DNA of 41,323 bases from Caulobacteraceae bacterium (GCA_027452265.1 DAIDGR010000071.1:1-41323); one strand, 5' to 3'. Counted from the first letter of the stretch, positions 1 through 8,825 are shown. Notes: generated from the letters alone by a model not told the origin. Numbers and translations: made by a program.

Positions 1-416
1 GCGCCGAGGGTCTGATCGGTCCAGGCGAGGATCGCTTCCATGGCCTCGCGGGCATAGCCCTTGCCGTGCGCCCAGGGCATCAGCGCCCAGCCGGCTTCCG
101 GATCGGCGCCCAGGGGCGGGGTGATGGCTCGCTTCAACCGCATCAGTCCCGCCTCGCCCACGAAGGCGCCGCTGGCCGTCTCGCGGATGGCGAAACCGCC
201 AAAGCCGAACAGGGCCCACATGCCGCGATGGCGGATCAGCCGGGTCCAGACCTCTTCCTCGGTGGAGGGAACGCCGCCGATGAAACGCACCACGTCGGGA
301 TTCGACCAGAGGGCGAAGCTGTCAGCGAAATCGGCGAGGCCATGGCCGCTGAGGGTCAGGCGCGGGGTCGTCAGGGTCGGGGCGAGGCTTGGGGGATCGG
401 GCAGGGGGCGCGTCAT
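1..416 (-). CDS. GNAT family N-acetyltransferase, partial (RimJ/RimL-like)
   Basis: The reading frame starts at an ATG at 416 and runs off the left edge, leaving 138 visible residues. The N-terminus reads TPRLTLSGHGLADFADSFAL, and later residues include GEAGLMRLKR and GYAREAMEAILAW. These match the RimJ/RimL-type acetyltransferase pattern, in which the GYA(R/T)EA region binds the pyrophosphate of acetyl-CoA. Such proteins transfer acetyl groups from acetyl-CoA to amines; the substrate cannot be told. The start codon overlaps the stop of the upstream thioesterase gene (ATGA), so it is probably the third gene of a coupled operon. The C-terminus is outside the window. Confidence 0.85.
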   Translation of the reverse strand, partial: MTRPLPDPPSLAPTLTTPRLTLSGHGLADFADSFALWSNPDVVRFIGGVPSTEEEVWTRLIRHRGMWALFGFGGFAIRETASGAFVGEAGLMRLKRAITPPLGADPEAGWALMPWAHGKGYAREAMEAILAWTDQTLG

Positions 417-859
417 CGGTTTGCCTCCAGGTCCGCCTTGTCTAGCGCGTCGCCGAGCATGAAGTGCCCGCGAAGGGCGGCCACCGGCTTGTCGCGGGCG
501 TCCTGCCAGGCCTCGACGTGCACATTGGCGATCCGGCGGCCCACCTTGCGCACATCGGCCCGGGCATAGGTGGTCACCGGGCGGCCGGAGCGGAGATATT
601 CGATGGTCACATCGATGGTGCGCGGCAGGCGCTTCTCAGGGGCGTGCAGCCACAACTGGCAGACGGCGGTCATCTCCAGGAACGCGCCGATCACCCCGCC
701 ATGCAGGGCCGGCAGCACGGTGTTGCCGATCAGCCTGGGCTGAAACGGCAGGATCGCCGTCATCTCGTCCCCCGCCAGTTCGGCGCGCATGCCCAGAAAG
801 CCCATATAGGGCACCCGCTCCAGAAGGGCGGCGAGGCGGACGCCGTGGTCTTCGCTCAT
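413..859 (-). CDS. PaaI family (hotdog-fold) thioesterase
   Basis: This 148-residue protein has the length of a single-domain hotdog thioesterase. The stretch LHGGVIGAFLEMTA (about residues 52-65) is the family's HGG signature with the following long helix. TIDVTIEYLRSGRP and YARADVRKVGRRIANV are the usual later beta strands. Family members hydrolyse acyl-CoA thioesters; the substrate is unknown. The start overlaps the stop of a second hotdog gene by 4 bp and the stop overlaps the start of the GNAT gene by 4 bp. The two hotdog proteins are diverged paralogues that could form a heteromer, which is inference only. Confidence 0.88.
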   Translation of the reverse strand: MSEDHGVRLAALLERVPYMGFLGMRAELAGDEMTAILPFQPRLIGNTVLPALHGGVIGAFLEMTAVCQLWLHAPEKRLPRTIDVTIEYLRSGRPVTTYARADVRKVGRRIANVHVEAWQDARDKPVAALRGHFMLGDALDKADLEANR

Positions 860-1332
860 GAACGGGCCTGGCCGCTGGGCGCGGCGGTCAGGGCGAAGGC
901 CGCCTGGGCGGTGGCGACGGGATCGGCCTCGTCGTGTTCATAGGCCGCCGCCCGGACAAAGCCGATGGATCGGGTCAGACGGTAGCAGTGCGCCCGGGCG
1001 AAGATCTCCTTCCCCGGCTCGGCCCCGCGCATATAGTCGATGCGTAGATCGAGGGTGGCGAGGCCGGTGAGCCGGCCCTCGCTGTGCGCCTTGGACGAGA
1101 CCGCAAGGCCGCAGGTCTGGTCGAGCAGTGTGGTGACCACGCCCCCGGCGATGATCCCGCTTTCTGGATCGCCCACCAGATCCGCCCGCCAGGGCGCCGC
1201 CATGATCGCCCAGTCCGGGCCCACGGCCACGGCGCGCAGGCCCAGGGCCGCCGACTGCGGCGTGGAGCGGGCCATCCGCTCGGCGAGATCCGTCGGGATC
1301 GAAGGCTGGGAAATCGCGCGGGGATCGGTCAC
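856..1332 (-). CDS. PaaI family (hotdog-fold) thioesterase
   Basis: This is a 158-residue hotdog protein if the GTG at 1332 is the start. GIIAGGVVTTLLDQTCGLAV is the signature helix region (GG where the classical motif has HGG). LATLDLRIDYMRGAEPGKEI and RSIGFVRAAAYEHDE follow as expected. An alternative ATG at 1275 would give 139 residues. No proper Shine-Dalgarno precedes either start. A TATAAG hexamer on the minus strand at 1341-1346 ends 8 nt from the GTG, which would fit a leaderless transcript. It is the first gene of the three-gene minus-strand operon and is divergent from the exonuclease gene at 1381. Confidence 0.82.
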   Translation of the reverse strand: MTDPRAISQPSIPTDLAERMARSTPQSAALGLRAVAVGPDWAIMAAPWRADLVGDPESGIIAGGVVTTLLDQTCGLAVSSKAHSEGRLTGLATLDLRIDYMRGAEPGKEIFARAHCYRLTRSIGFVRAAAYEHDEADPVATAQAAFALTAAPSGQARS

Positions 1333-1380
1333 CCTCGGGCTTATAGAGACAAAAGCGGCCGCGCGCCTATATGCCAGGGG

Positions 1381-2388
1381 ATGGTCCGGCCCGCCTCTGT
1401 CCTGGTCCCGCGCCCCGCCGGGCTCTATTGCCCGCCGGCCGACCTCTATATCGACCCGATCACGCCTGTGGACCGTGCGGTCATCACCCACGGACACGCG
1501 GACCATGCCCGGCCGGGTCACGGCGCGGTGGCCGCCACGCCGCAGACCCTGGCGATCATGGCCGAACGCTATGGCGCCGACTTCGCCGGGTCGGTCCAGC
1601 CGCTGGCCTATGGCGAGACCTTCACACGCGATGGGGTGGAGATCACCCTGCACCCGGCCGGGCATGTGCTGGGCTCCGCCCAGGCGGCGATCCGCTATCG
1701 GGGCCTGACCCTGGTGGTGTCCGGGGACTACAAGCGCCGCCGCGACCCGACCTGCGCCCCCTTCGAGCCGGTCCCGTGCCATGTCTTCGTCACCGAGGCG
1801 ACCTTCGGCCTGCCCGTGTTTCGCCACCCCCCGGCGGAGGTCGAGATCGCCCGGCTGCTGGCCGCGCGGGCCGAGGCGCCCGGGCGCGCCGTGCTGGTGG
1901 GCGCCTATGCGCTGGGCAAGGCGCAGCGTCTGATCGCCCTTCTGCGCCAGGCCGGCCATGAGGCGCCCATCGCCGTCCATGGAGCGCTGGAGCGTCTGAA
2001 CGCCCTGTATGCGCGCTTTGGCGTCGAACTGGGGCCGCTGGAGCCGGTGTCCGGCCTCAGCCGCGAGGCCCTGGCCGGCGTCATCTCCCTGGCCCCGCCC
2101 GGCGCTTTGACCACGCCCTGGCGCCGGCGATTTCCCGATCCGCTCACCGCGGTCGCTTCGGGCTGGATGGGTGTGCGGGCCCGGGCGCGCCAACGCGGCG
2201 TCGAGCTGCCCCTGATCGTCTCCGACCACGCCGACTGGGATGAACTCACCGCCACCCTGGCCGAGCTGCGCCCCGAGGAGGTTTGGATCACCCACGGCCG
2301 CGAGGAGGCCCTGCTGCGCTGGTGCGAGCTTCATGGCCAGAAGGCCCGTGCGCTCGCCATGGTCGGTTATGACGAGGAGGGCGAATGA
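1381..2388 (+). CDS. Ligase-associated DNA exonuclease (metallo-beta-lactamase fold)
   Basis: This 335-residue protein has the MBL / beta-CASP nuclease layout. HGHADHARPGHG (about residues 39-50) is the metal-binding HxHxDH motif, AGHVLGSAQ carries a further ligand, and VVSGDYKRR and VSDHADWDEL supply the remaining ones. It fits the family found beside ATP-dependent ligases in the Pseudomonas-type repair cluster (SNM1/CPSF-like exonuclease). Its stop overlaps the start of the ligase gene by 4 bp, so the two are coupled. I place the start at ATG 1381, where homology begins. AGGGG directly abuts the ATG and a TATATG hexamer lies at 1368-1373, so initiation may be leaderless. Confidence 0.9.
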   Translation: MVRPASVLVPRPAGLYCPPADLYIDPITPVDRAVITHGHADHARPGHGAVAATPQTLAIMAERYGADFAGSVQPLAYGETFTRDGVEITLHPAGHVLGSAQAAIRYRGLTLVVSGDYKRRRDPTCAPFEPVPCHVFVTEATFGLPVFRHPPAEVEIARLLAARAEAPGRAVLVGAYALGKAQRLIALLRQAGHEAPIAVHGALERLNALYARFGVELGPLEPVSGLSREALAGVISLAPPGALTTPWRRRFPDPLTAVASGWMGVRARARQRGVELPLIVSDHADWDELTATLAELRPEEVWITHGREEALLRWCELHGQKARALAMVGYDEEGE

Positions 2389-4064
2389 GCCTCTCCGCCT
2401 TCGCCGCGCTCCTGGACCGTCTCGCCTTCACCCCCTCGCGTCGGGGGAAGCTGGCCTTGCTTCAGGCCCATTTCGCCGCGACCCCCGACCCCGATCGCGG
2501 CTACGCCCTGGCCGCCCTGACCGGCGCGCTCGACTTTCCGCACGTCAAGGCTCAGGCGATCCGGCGGGCCGCCGAGGCGCGGGTCGATCCAGCCCTGTTC
2601 GCCTGGTCCTATGACTTTGTCGGCGATCTGGCTGAGACGGCGGCCCTGATCTGGCCCGCCCCGAACGCGGCCCCGAACCCGGCCCCGGGCGCGGTGACGG
2701 GCGCGGCGACGCCGGCCCTGTCCGAGGTGGTCGAGGCGCTGGCCGGCTCGGGTCGCGGCGAGGCCCAGGCCCGGGTGGAGGCCTGGCTTGACCGGCTCGA
2801 CGCCACCGGCCGCTGGGCCCTCCTGAAGCTGATCACCGGCGGTCTGCGGGTCGGGGTCTCGGCCGCGCTGGCGCGGCAGGCCCTGGCGCAGCTGGGCGGA
2901 ATCGAGGCCACCGCCGTGGAGGAGATCTGGGCCGGCCTCCGTCCGCCCTATCTCGATCTCTTTGCCTGGCTTGAGGGGCGCGGCGCGCCGCCGCGGGCTG
3001 AGGCGCCGGGCCGCTTTCGCCCGGTCATGCTGGCCCAGCCTCTGGACGAGACCCGTGATCTGGCGAGCCTGAGGCCCGAAGACTATGCCGCCGAGTGGAA
3101 GTGGGACGGGATCCGGGTCCAGGTCGTCAGCGAGGGCGGCCGGCGGGAGATCTATAGCCGCACCGGCGACGCCATTTCCGGAGCCTTTCCCGACCTGCTC
3201 GACGCCCTCGCGTTCGAAGGGGTCATCGATGGCGAGCTGCTGGTTTTGCGGGAGGGCCGCGCCGGGACCTTCGCCGAGCTGCAGACCCGGCTGAATCGCA
3301 AGGTCCCCAGCCGCGCCCTGATGGCCGACCGGCCTGCGGGTCTGCGCGCCTATGACATCCTGGCGGATGAGACGGGCGACTTGCGCGGTCTGGCCTTCGC
3401 CGAACGCCGGGTGCGCCTGGAGCGCCTGTTGACGGGGCGGACCTGCGCACGCCTCGACCTCTCCCCCCTGGTGCCCTTTACAAGCTGGCGGGATCTGGCC
3501 GCCCTGCGGGGCGCGCCGCCGGAGGGCGAGGCGGCCAAGGCCGAGGGCCTGATGCTCAAGCGCTGGGATGCGCCCTATCTGGCGGGGCGTCCGCGCGGGC
3601 CCTGGTTCAAGTGGAAGCGCGATCCGTTCCTGATCGACGCCGTTCTCCTCTATGCCCAGCGCGGGCACGGCAAGCGCTCCAGCTACTATTCCGACTTCAC
3701 CTTCGGCGTGTGGACCCAAAGCCCGGGCGGGGGCCGGGTCCTGGCCCCCGTGGGCAAGGCCTATTTCGGCTTTACCGACGCCGAGCTCAAAGCCCTGGAC
3801 GCCTTTGTTCGCGAGCATACCGAGGCCCGGTTCGGGCCCTTGCGCCAGGTGCGCGCCACGCCGGATTTCGGCCTGGTCCTGGAGGTCGCGTTTGAGGGGC
3901 TTCAACGATCGAGCCGGCACAAGGCGGGCCTCGCCATGCGTTTTCCACGCATCCACCGCATCCGCTGGGACAAACCCGCCGGCGAAGCCGACGACCTCGC
4001 CAGCCTGCACGCCCTGCTGGCGCGGATCGAGCGCGGTCCGTCGGCCGGCGTCCCCGCGCCTTAG
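2385..4064 (+). CDS. ATP-dependent DNA ligase
   Basis: This 559-residue ligase has an N-terminal DNA-binding domain (about 1-200), an adenylation domain with the KxDG motif EWKWDGIRVQ (catalytic Lys239), and an OB domain. Other nucleotidyltransferase motifs are visible: YSRTGD, FEGVIDGELLVL, EGLMLK and WFKWKRD. It seals DNA nicks using ATP and is distinct from the essential NAD-dependent LigA. It belongs to the bacterial ligase type encoded with an MBL exonuclease, whose gene overlaps it here by 4 bp. The Lhr-type helicase and MPE nuclease of the full cluster are absent from this window. The stop overlaps that of the convergent aminotransferase gene. Confidence 0.93.
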   Translation: MSLSAFAALLDRLAFTPSRRGKLALLQAHFAATPDPDRGYALAALTGALDFPHVKAQAIRRAAEARVDPALFAWSYDFVGDLAETAALIWPAPNAAPNPAPGAVTGAATPALSEVVEALAGSGRGEAQARVEAWLDRLDATGRWALLKLITGGLRVGVSAALARQALAQLGGIEATAVEEIWAGLRPPYLDLFAWLEGRGAPPRAEAPGRFRPVMLAQPLDETRDLASLRPEDYAAEWKWDGIRVQVVSEGGRREIYSRTGDAISGAFPDLLDALAFEGVIDGELLVLREGRAGTFAELQTRLNRKVPSRALMADRPAGLRAYDILADETGDLRGLAFAERRVRLERLLTGRTCARLDLSPLVPFTSWRDLAALRGAPPEGEAAKAEGLMLKRWDAPYLAGRPRGPWFKWKRDPFLIDAVLLYAQRGHGKRSSYYSDFTFGVWTQSPGGGRVLAPVGKAYFGFTDAELKALDAFVREHTEARFGPLRQVRATPDFGLVLEVAFEGLQRSSRHKAGLAMRFPRIHRIRWDKPAGEADDLASLHALLARIERGPSAGVPAP

Positions 4065-5212
4065 CCGTTGTAGCCGCGCACCGCCTCGACGATGTCGTCC
4101 TGCACCGCCGGCGTCAGATAGGCATGCATGGGCAGGGCGATGACGCGATCGGCCTTGGCCTCTGAGACGGGCAGGCCGCCAGGCCCCCGGGCGAATCCGG
4201 CATAGGGACGCTGCAGGTGCATGGGCACGGGATAATAGACCGCGGTGGGCACGCCGGCGGCCTTGAGGTGCAAGGCGAGGCCGTCGCGGTCGCGGTGCTC
4301 CACGACGTATTGCGCCCAGGTGCTGACGCCGCCTTCGATCACCCTGGGCGTTTGCAGGCACAGCCCCGTCAGGGCCTCGCCATAGCGCGCGGCGATGGTC
4401 TGGCGCCGGGCGATCTCGTCCTCGAATACCGCCAGCTTCTCCAGAAGGATCGCCGCCTGGATCGTGTCGAGGCGCGAATTCATGCCGATCCGGGCATTGA
4501 TATATTTCGGGTCGTGCGGGTCCAGCCGGCCGTCCGAGGGCGTGGCCTTGCCGTGGATGCGCAGGGAGTCCATCCGCTCCCAAAGGTCCGCATCATTCAG
4601 CAGCACCGCCCCGCCGTCGCCATACGCGCCCAGCGGCTTGGCCGGAAAGAAGCTGGTGGTGACCACATCAGCCCAGGCGATGGGATGCTGGCCATTGAGG
4701 GTGCAGCCAAAACCCTGGGCGGAATCGGCGATCAGCTTGAGACCGTGGCGCCGGCAGATCTCTGACAGGCGTGGATAGTTCGCCGGCTGGCCGAAGAGGT
4801 CGACCGCGATCACCACGCGAGGCCGCAGGCGGCCCTCCGCCAGGATCGCCTCGATCGCCGCCTCCAGATGGTCTGGATCGAGGGTGTAGGTCGCCGGATC
4901 GATATCGACGAACACCGGCTCGGCCCCGAACCACGGCGCGACCTCGGGCGTGGCGGCGAAGGTGAAGGCCGGACAGAACACCGCGTCGCCCGCGCCGACC
5001 TCCCAGGCCATCAGGGGCAGGGCCAGCGCGTCGGTGCCGTTGGCGCAGCTCAGAGCCAGGCGGGCGCCGCAAAAGGCCGCCAGGCGCTGTTCGAACTCCG
5101 CCACCTCCGGGCCCATGACATAGGCCCCGTGGGCCAGGACCCGGGCGATGGCCGCCTCGATTCGCGGCTTCAGTCGCGCCTGCTGGGCGGCCAGGTCGAT
5201 GAAAGGGATCAT
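4061..5212 (-). CDS. DegT/DnrJ/EryC1/StrS aminotransferase (WbpE-like sugar aminotransferase)
   Basis: This 383-residue PLP enzyme begins MIPFIDLAAQQARLKPRIE. SCANGTDAL binds PLP phosphate, D163 (IADSAQ) contacts the pyridine nitrogen, and Lys192 (FFPAKPLGAYGDGG) forms the Schiff base. GMNSRLDTIQAAIL and AAGVPTAVYYP follow. The overall pattern resembles WbpE, which aminates a UDP-3-keto-hexuronic acid during O-antigen synthesis. Glutamate would be the donor. The exact sugar substrate cannot be decided from sequence. It is convergent with the ligase gene and divergent from kdsD, which also serves LPS synthesis. Confidence 0.88.
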   Translation of the reverse strand: MIPFIDLAAQQARLKPRIEAAIARVLAHGAYVMGPEVAEFEQRLAAFCGARLALSCANGTDALALPLMAWEVGAGDAVFCPAFTFAATPEVAPWFGAEPVFVDIDPATYTLDPDHLEAAIEAILAEGRLRPRVVIAVDLFGQPANYPRLSEICRRHGLKLIADSAQGFGCTLNGQHPIAWADVVTTSFFPAKPLGAYGDGGAVLLNDADLWERMDSLRIHGKATPSDGRLDPHDPKYINARIGMNSRLDTIQAAILLEKLAVFEDEIARRQTIAARYGEALTGLCLQTPRVIEGGVSTWAQYVVEHRDRDGLALHLKAAGVPTAVYYPVPMHLQRPYAGFARGPGGLPVSEAKADRVIALPMHAYLTPAVQDDIVEAVRGYNG

Positions 5213-5328
5213 GATTTGCGCTTAGGGCGCGTCGCGTCCGTGCGCCAGACACACCCTGTTTCGTATCATTTCAGCCGCGCGGCCGAACCGGCCTTCTCGC
5301 CGGGCGTGCGCCGGATTATGACAGGGAT

Positions 5329-6372
5329 GTGAGGCGAGACGTGGGGACAGGTCGCCGTCCCTTTGAGCCCGAGAGCCCTTTGACCCAAGCCCGTCATGCC
5401 GTTGATCCCGTGACCCGCTCGGCGGTTGCCGCCGTGCGAGCCGAGTTGGCCGGGCTGGAGGCCCTTGCCCGAGCCCTGGAGAACGGCCTCGCGGCCAGCT
5501 TTACCGCCGCCGTGCGCCAGATCGCCGAGATCCCCGGACGGGTGGTGGTCTCGGGCATGGGCAAGAGCGGGCATGTGGCCCGAAAGATCGCCGCAACCCT
5601 CGCCTCCACCGGGACGCCAGCCCTGTTCCTGCACCCGGCCGAGGCCAGTCACGGGGACCTCGGCATGATCGCCCGCCAGGATCTGCTCCTGGCTCTGTCC
5701 TGGTCGGGCGAGGCGCCGGAACTGCGGGACGTGATCAGCCACGCCAAGCGCCTGGGCGTTCCGCTGATCGCGATCACCGCCGAGCGCCAGAGCGCCCTGG
5801 CCAAGGCCGCCGACCTGGCCCTGATCCTGCCGCACACGCCCGAGGCCTGCCCCATCGGGCTGGCCCCCACCACCTCCACGGCCATGCAAATGGCGCTGGG
5901 CGACGCCCTCGCCATCGCCCTGATGGAGGGCCGCGGCTTCTCGGCCGATGATTTCCGCGCCTTCCACCCGGGGGGCAAGCTGGGCGCCCGCCTGGTGAGG
6001 GTGTCCGACGTGATGATGACCGGCGCGGACGTGCCGCGCCTTCTCGAGACGAGCACCCTGTCCGAAGCCATTGTCGAGATGACGCGGGGGCGCCTGGGCG
6101 GCGCGGCGGTGGTGGACGCGCAAGGACGACTAACCGGCGCCTTCACCGACGGGGACCTGCGCCGCGCCTTGCCCACGGCCGCCCTGGACGAGCCGGTCAG
6201 CGCCTATATGTCCCGCACGCCCGTCTTTGTGGCGCCCGGGCTCCTGGCGTCGGAGGCCGTGCGGTTGATGACCGAGCGACCACGGCCGATCCTCCTGATG
6301 TTCGTCTGTGAGGCGCAACGCCTGGTGGGGGCGGTGCACATGCACGACCTGTTGCGTGCGGGCGTCGCCTAG
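5329..6372 (+). CDS. kdsD: Arabinose-5-phosphate isomerase (KpsF/GutQ family)
   Basis: The enzyme interconverts ribulose-5-phosphate and arabinose-5-phosphate, the first step of Kdo synthesis for lipopolysaccharide. The N-terminal SIS domain carries VSGMGKSGHVARKIAATLAS, the EASHGD region and LSWSGEAPEL. The HPGGKLGARL linker is typical of the family. Two CBS domains follow (about residues 220-345, RVSDVMM and YMSRTPVFV). With ATG 5329 the protein has 347 residues. Homology really begins after about residue 18, so GTG 5341 or TTG 5380 are plausible alternative starts. It is divergent from the sugar aminotransferase. Confidence 0.9.
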   Translation: MRRDVGTGRRPFEPESPLTQARHAVDPVTRSAVAAVRAELAGLEALARALENGLAASFTAAVRQIAEIPGRVVVSGMGKSGHVARKIAATLASTGTPALFLHPAEASHGDLGMIARQDLLLALSWSGEAPELRDVISHAKRLGVPLIAITAERQSALAKAADLALILPHTPEACPIGLAPTTSTAMQMALGDALAIALMEGRGFSADDFRAFHPGGKLGARLVRVSDVMMTGADVPRLLETSTLSEAIVEMTRGRLGGAAVVDAQGRLTGAFTDGDLRRALPTAALDEPVSAYMSRTPVFVAPGLLASEAVRLMTERPRPILLMFVCEAQRLVGAVHMHDLLRAGVA

Positions 6373-6454
6373 CGACCGGTTGGCCCTCCCGGCGGCCCTG
6401 AGGGCGCTTTTGGGGTTCACCCCCGGCTTTCCCTATGGCTAGGGAGGGGGCGTC

Positions 6455-7657
6455 ATGACCCTGACCCTCGAAGACATTCAGGCCGCCGCCCAGCGAATCG
6501 CCGGACATGTGGAGCGCACGCCTTGCCGGCCCTCGCGCACCCTGTCGCGGATTACCGGGGCCGAGGTCTGGGTGAAGTTCGAGAACCTGCAATTCACCGC
6601 CGCCTACAAGGAGCGCGGGGCGCTCAACCGTCTGTCCCTGCTGAGCGAGGAGGAGCGGAGGCGCGGCGTCATCGCCGCCTCGGCCGGCAATCACGCCCAG
6701 GGCCTGGCCTATCACGGCGAGCGGCTCGGCGTGCCGGTGACCATCGTCATGCCCCGGGGCACCCCGAATGTGAAGGTGCAGCAGACCCAGGAGTTCGGCG
6801 CCGAGGTTGTGGTCGAGGGCGATGGCTTCGACGCCGCCTACGAGGTGGCGCGGCGCCTGTGCGAGGCGCGGGGCCTCACCTTCGTGCATCCCTTCGACGA
6901 CCCGGCGGTGATGGCCGGCCAGGGCACCGTGGCCCTGGAGATGCTGGAGGATGCTCCGGACCTGGAGGTCCTGCCGGTGCCGATCGGCGGCGGCGGCCTG
7001 ATCAGCGGCGTCGCCACAGCGGCCAAGGCGCTCAAGCCCGACATCCACGTCATCGGCGTGGAGCCGGCCATGTATCCCTCCTTCACCGGGCGGATGCGCG
7101 GGCTGAACGCGCCGTGCGGCGGCCAGACCATCGCCGAAGGCATCGCCGTGCGCGCCGTGGGCAATCTGACCTACGCCGTGGCGCGGCCGCTGATCGACGA
7201 GGTGCTGCTGCTGGAGGAGCCCTATTTCGAGCGCGCCGTGGCCCTCTACTGCAACGTTGAAAAGACGGTCGCCGAAGGCGCTGGGGCCGCGTCCCTGGCG
7301 GCCCTGCTCGCCTATCCGGAACGCTTCCGCGGCAAGAAGTGCGGCCTGATCATCAGCGGCGGCAATATCGATGCGCGCCTTCTGGCCTCGGTGCTCAGCC
7401 GCGAGCTGGTGCGGGCCCAGAGGCTCGTCTCCCTGCGCATTGTCGGCGACGACCGGCCCGGCCTCCTCGCCACGGTTTCGGCCACCATCGGCGCGCTCGG
7501 CGGCAACATCCTCGAGGTCGCGCACAACCGCCTGGCCCTGGACGTGCCGGCCAAGGGGGCGGAGTTCGACATCATGATCGAGACCCGCGACGCCCAGCAT
7601 ACCCAGGAGATCATGGACGCCCTGGCGGAGAACGGTTACCCGCCCAAGGTCGTCTGA
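6455..7657 (+). CDS. ilvA: Threonine ammonia-lyase with C-terminal ACT domain
   Basis: This 400-residue PLP enzyme deaminates threonine to 2-oxobutanoate. YKERGALNRL contains the PLP lysine (Lys52). ASAGNHAQGLAYH and the glycine-rich IGGGGLISG (phosphate cup) follow. The C-terminal ~75 residues (SLRIVGDDRPGLLATVSATI) form a single ACT domain, as in the shorter threonine dehydratase type rather than the large biosynthetic IlvA with two ACT-like domains. The symbol is by family; a catabolic role (tdcB-like) is equally possible. It stands alone, preceded by GGGAGGG at about 6441-6450, and is convergent with queG. Confidence 0.9.
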   Translation: MTLTLEDIQAAAQRIAGHVERTPCRPSRTLSRITGAEVWVKFENLQFTAAYKERGALNRLSLLSEEERRRGVIAASAGNHAQGLAYHGERLGVPVTIVMPRGTPNVKVQQTQEFGAEVVVEGDGFDAAYEVARRLCEARGLTFVHPFDDPAVMAGQGTVALEMLEDAPDLEVLPVPIGGGGLISGVATAAKALKPDIHVIGVEPAMYPSFTGRMRGLNAPCGGQTIAEGIAVRAVGNLTYAVARPLIDEVLLLEEPYFERAVALYCNVEKTVAEGAGAASLAALLAYPERFRGKKCGLIISGGNIDARLLASVLSRELVRAQRLVSLRIVGDDRPGLLATVSATIGALGGNILEVAHNRLALDVPAKGAEFDIMIETRDAQHTQEIMDALAENGYPPKVV

Positions 7658-7691
7658 GCCTCATCCGGGACAAGCGGTTGCGCCCCCACAT

Positions 7692-8825
7692 CTAGACCGA
7701 TGAGCTCTCCTTTGGGGGACGGGATGCGCCCGCAATCCGCTCCAGGGCCCAGCGCGCCGCCTCGCGCACCGTTTCATCGGCGTCATCCAGCCGCCCCCGG
7801 GCGGCCTTTCCAAGCCTGGCCAGGCCGGAATTGCCGATGGCGTAGAGGACGTTGCGCACGAAGCGGTTGCGACCAATGCGCTTGACCGGATTGGCCGAGA
7901 ACAGGGCCCGGAAGGTCGCGTCGTCGAGCGCCGCCAGCGCTTCGAGGGCCGGGCCGGCAAGCGCCGGTCGAGGCTGCAGCGCGCTCTCCCGGGCCGCCTG
8001 GGCGAACTTGTTCCAGGGGCAGACGGCGAGGCAGTCGTCGCAGCCATAAATGCGGTTGCCGAGCGCGGGGCGCAGCGCCTCCGGGACAGGCCCGGCGTGC
8101 TCGATCGTCAGATAGGAAATGCAGCGCCGCGCATCGAGCTGATAGGGCGCGGGAAAAGCCTTGGTCGGACAGATGTCCAGGCAGGCGCGGCAGGCGCCGC
8201 AGTGGTCGGTCTCCGCCGCGCTGGCCGGAAGGGCGAGATCGGTGAGAATGGCGCCGAGAAACAGCCAGGACCCGAACGCCCGCGAGACCAGATTGGTGTG
8301 CTTGCCCTGCCAACCCAGGCCCGCGGCGGCGGCCAGAGGCTTTTCCATCAGGGGCGCGGTGTCGACGAACACCTTGACCTCGGCCTCGCCCGCCCGGGCG
8401 ATCCGGCCGGCCAGGGCCTTCAGCCTCCCCTTGATCAGATCGTGATAGTCGCGGCCCTGAGCATAGACCGAGATCACGCCCTGCGCCCGCGCCGCCAGAC
8501 CCGCCAGCGGGTCGCTTTCCGGGCCGTAGTTGAGGCCAAGGACAATCGCGCTGCGGGCGTTGGGCCATAGGGCGCGGGGGTGGGCGCGCCTCTGCGCCGT
8601 GCTCGCCATCCAGGCCATGTCGCCGTGACGGCCCAGCTCGACAAACCGGGCGAGGCGCGCGGCGGCCGGCCAGGACTCGTCTGCGCCTCCGCCTGGGGTC
8701 AGGGCGGCCACACCGCAGACATCGAACCCCGCGTCCCGGGCCCAGAGGGGGAGGCGCCCGGCGATCTTGAGGGCGATATCGCGGGGGGTGTCTTGCGGGG
8801 CCGCCTCAGAAGTCGAGGTCGTCAT
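7692..8825 (-). CDS. queG: Epoxyqueuosine reductase
   Basis: QueG performs the last step of queuosine synthesis, reducing epoxyqueuosine in tRNA with cobalamin and two 4Fe-4S clusters. The first cluster motif is C209, C212, C215, C219 ([12 protein letters not shown]). The second set is C235 and C262, C265, C269 ([10 protein letters not shown]). VDTAPLMEK holds the likely catalytic Asp155. The C-terminal part is HEAT-like ([26 protein letters not shown]). I chose ATG 8825, giving 377 residues. The frame is open further upstream but lacks homology. The start lies 20 bp inside the end of the fzlA gene, so the two are probably co-translated. Confidence 0.93.
   Translation of the reverse strand: MTTSTSEAAPQDTPRDIALKIAGRLPLWARDAGFDVCGVAALTPGGGADESWPAAARLARFVELGRHGDMAWMASTAQRRAHPRALWPNARSAIVLGLNYGPESDPLAGLAARAQGVISVYAQGRDYHDLIKGRLKALAGRIARAGEAEVKVFVDTAPLMEKPLAAAAGLGWQGKHTNLVSRAFGSWLFLGAILTDLALPASAAETDHCGACRACLDICPTKAFPAPYQLDARRCISYLTIEHAGPVPEALRPALGNRIYGCDDCLAVCPWNKFAQAARESALQPRPALAGPALEALAALDDATFRALFSANPVKRIGRNRFVRNVLYAIGNSGLARLGKAARGRLDDADETVREAARWALERIAGASRPPKESSSV

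Noticed and set aside
1333-2334. N-terminal extension of the second thioesterase (open to 2334)
   Set aside because: The extension is antisense to the exonuclease gene, has no family homology and would make the protein three times the normal size.
2367-4583. A 738-residue open frame on the minus strand
   Set aside because: It lies opposite the DNA ligase and in another frame of the aminotransferase gene. Its translation is rich in G, R, Q and H without any domain, as expected of a GC-rich antisense shadow.
6197-7600. A 467-residue minus-strand frame opposite ilvA
   Set aside because: Low-complexity antisense shadow; ilvA has clear motifs across its whole length.
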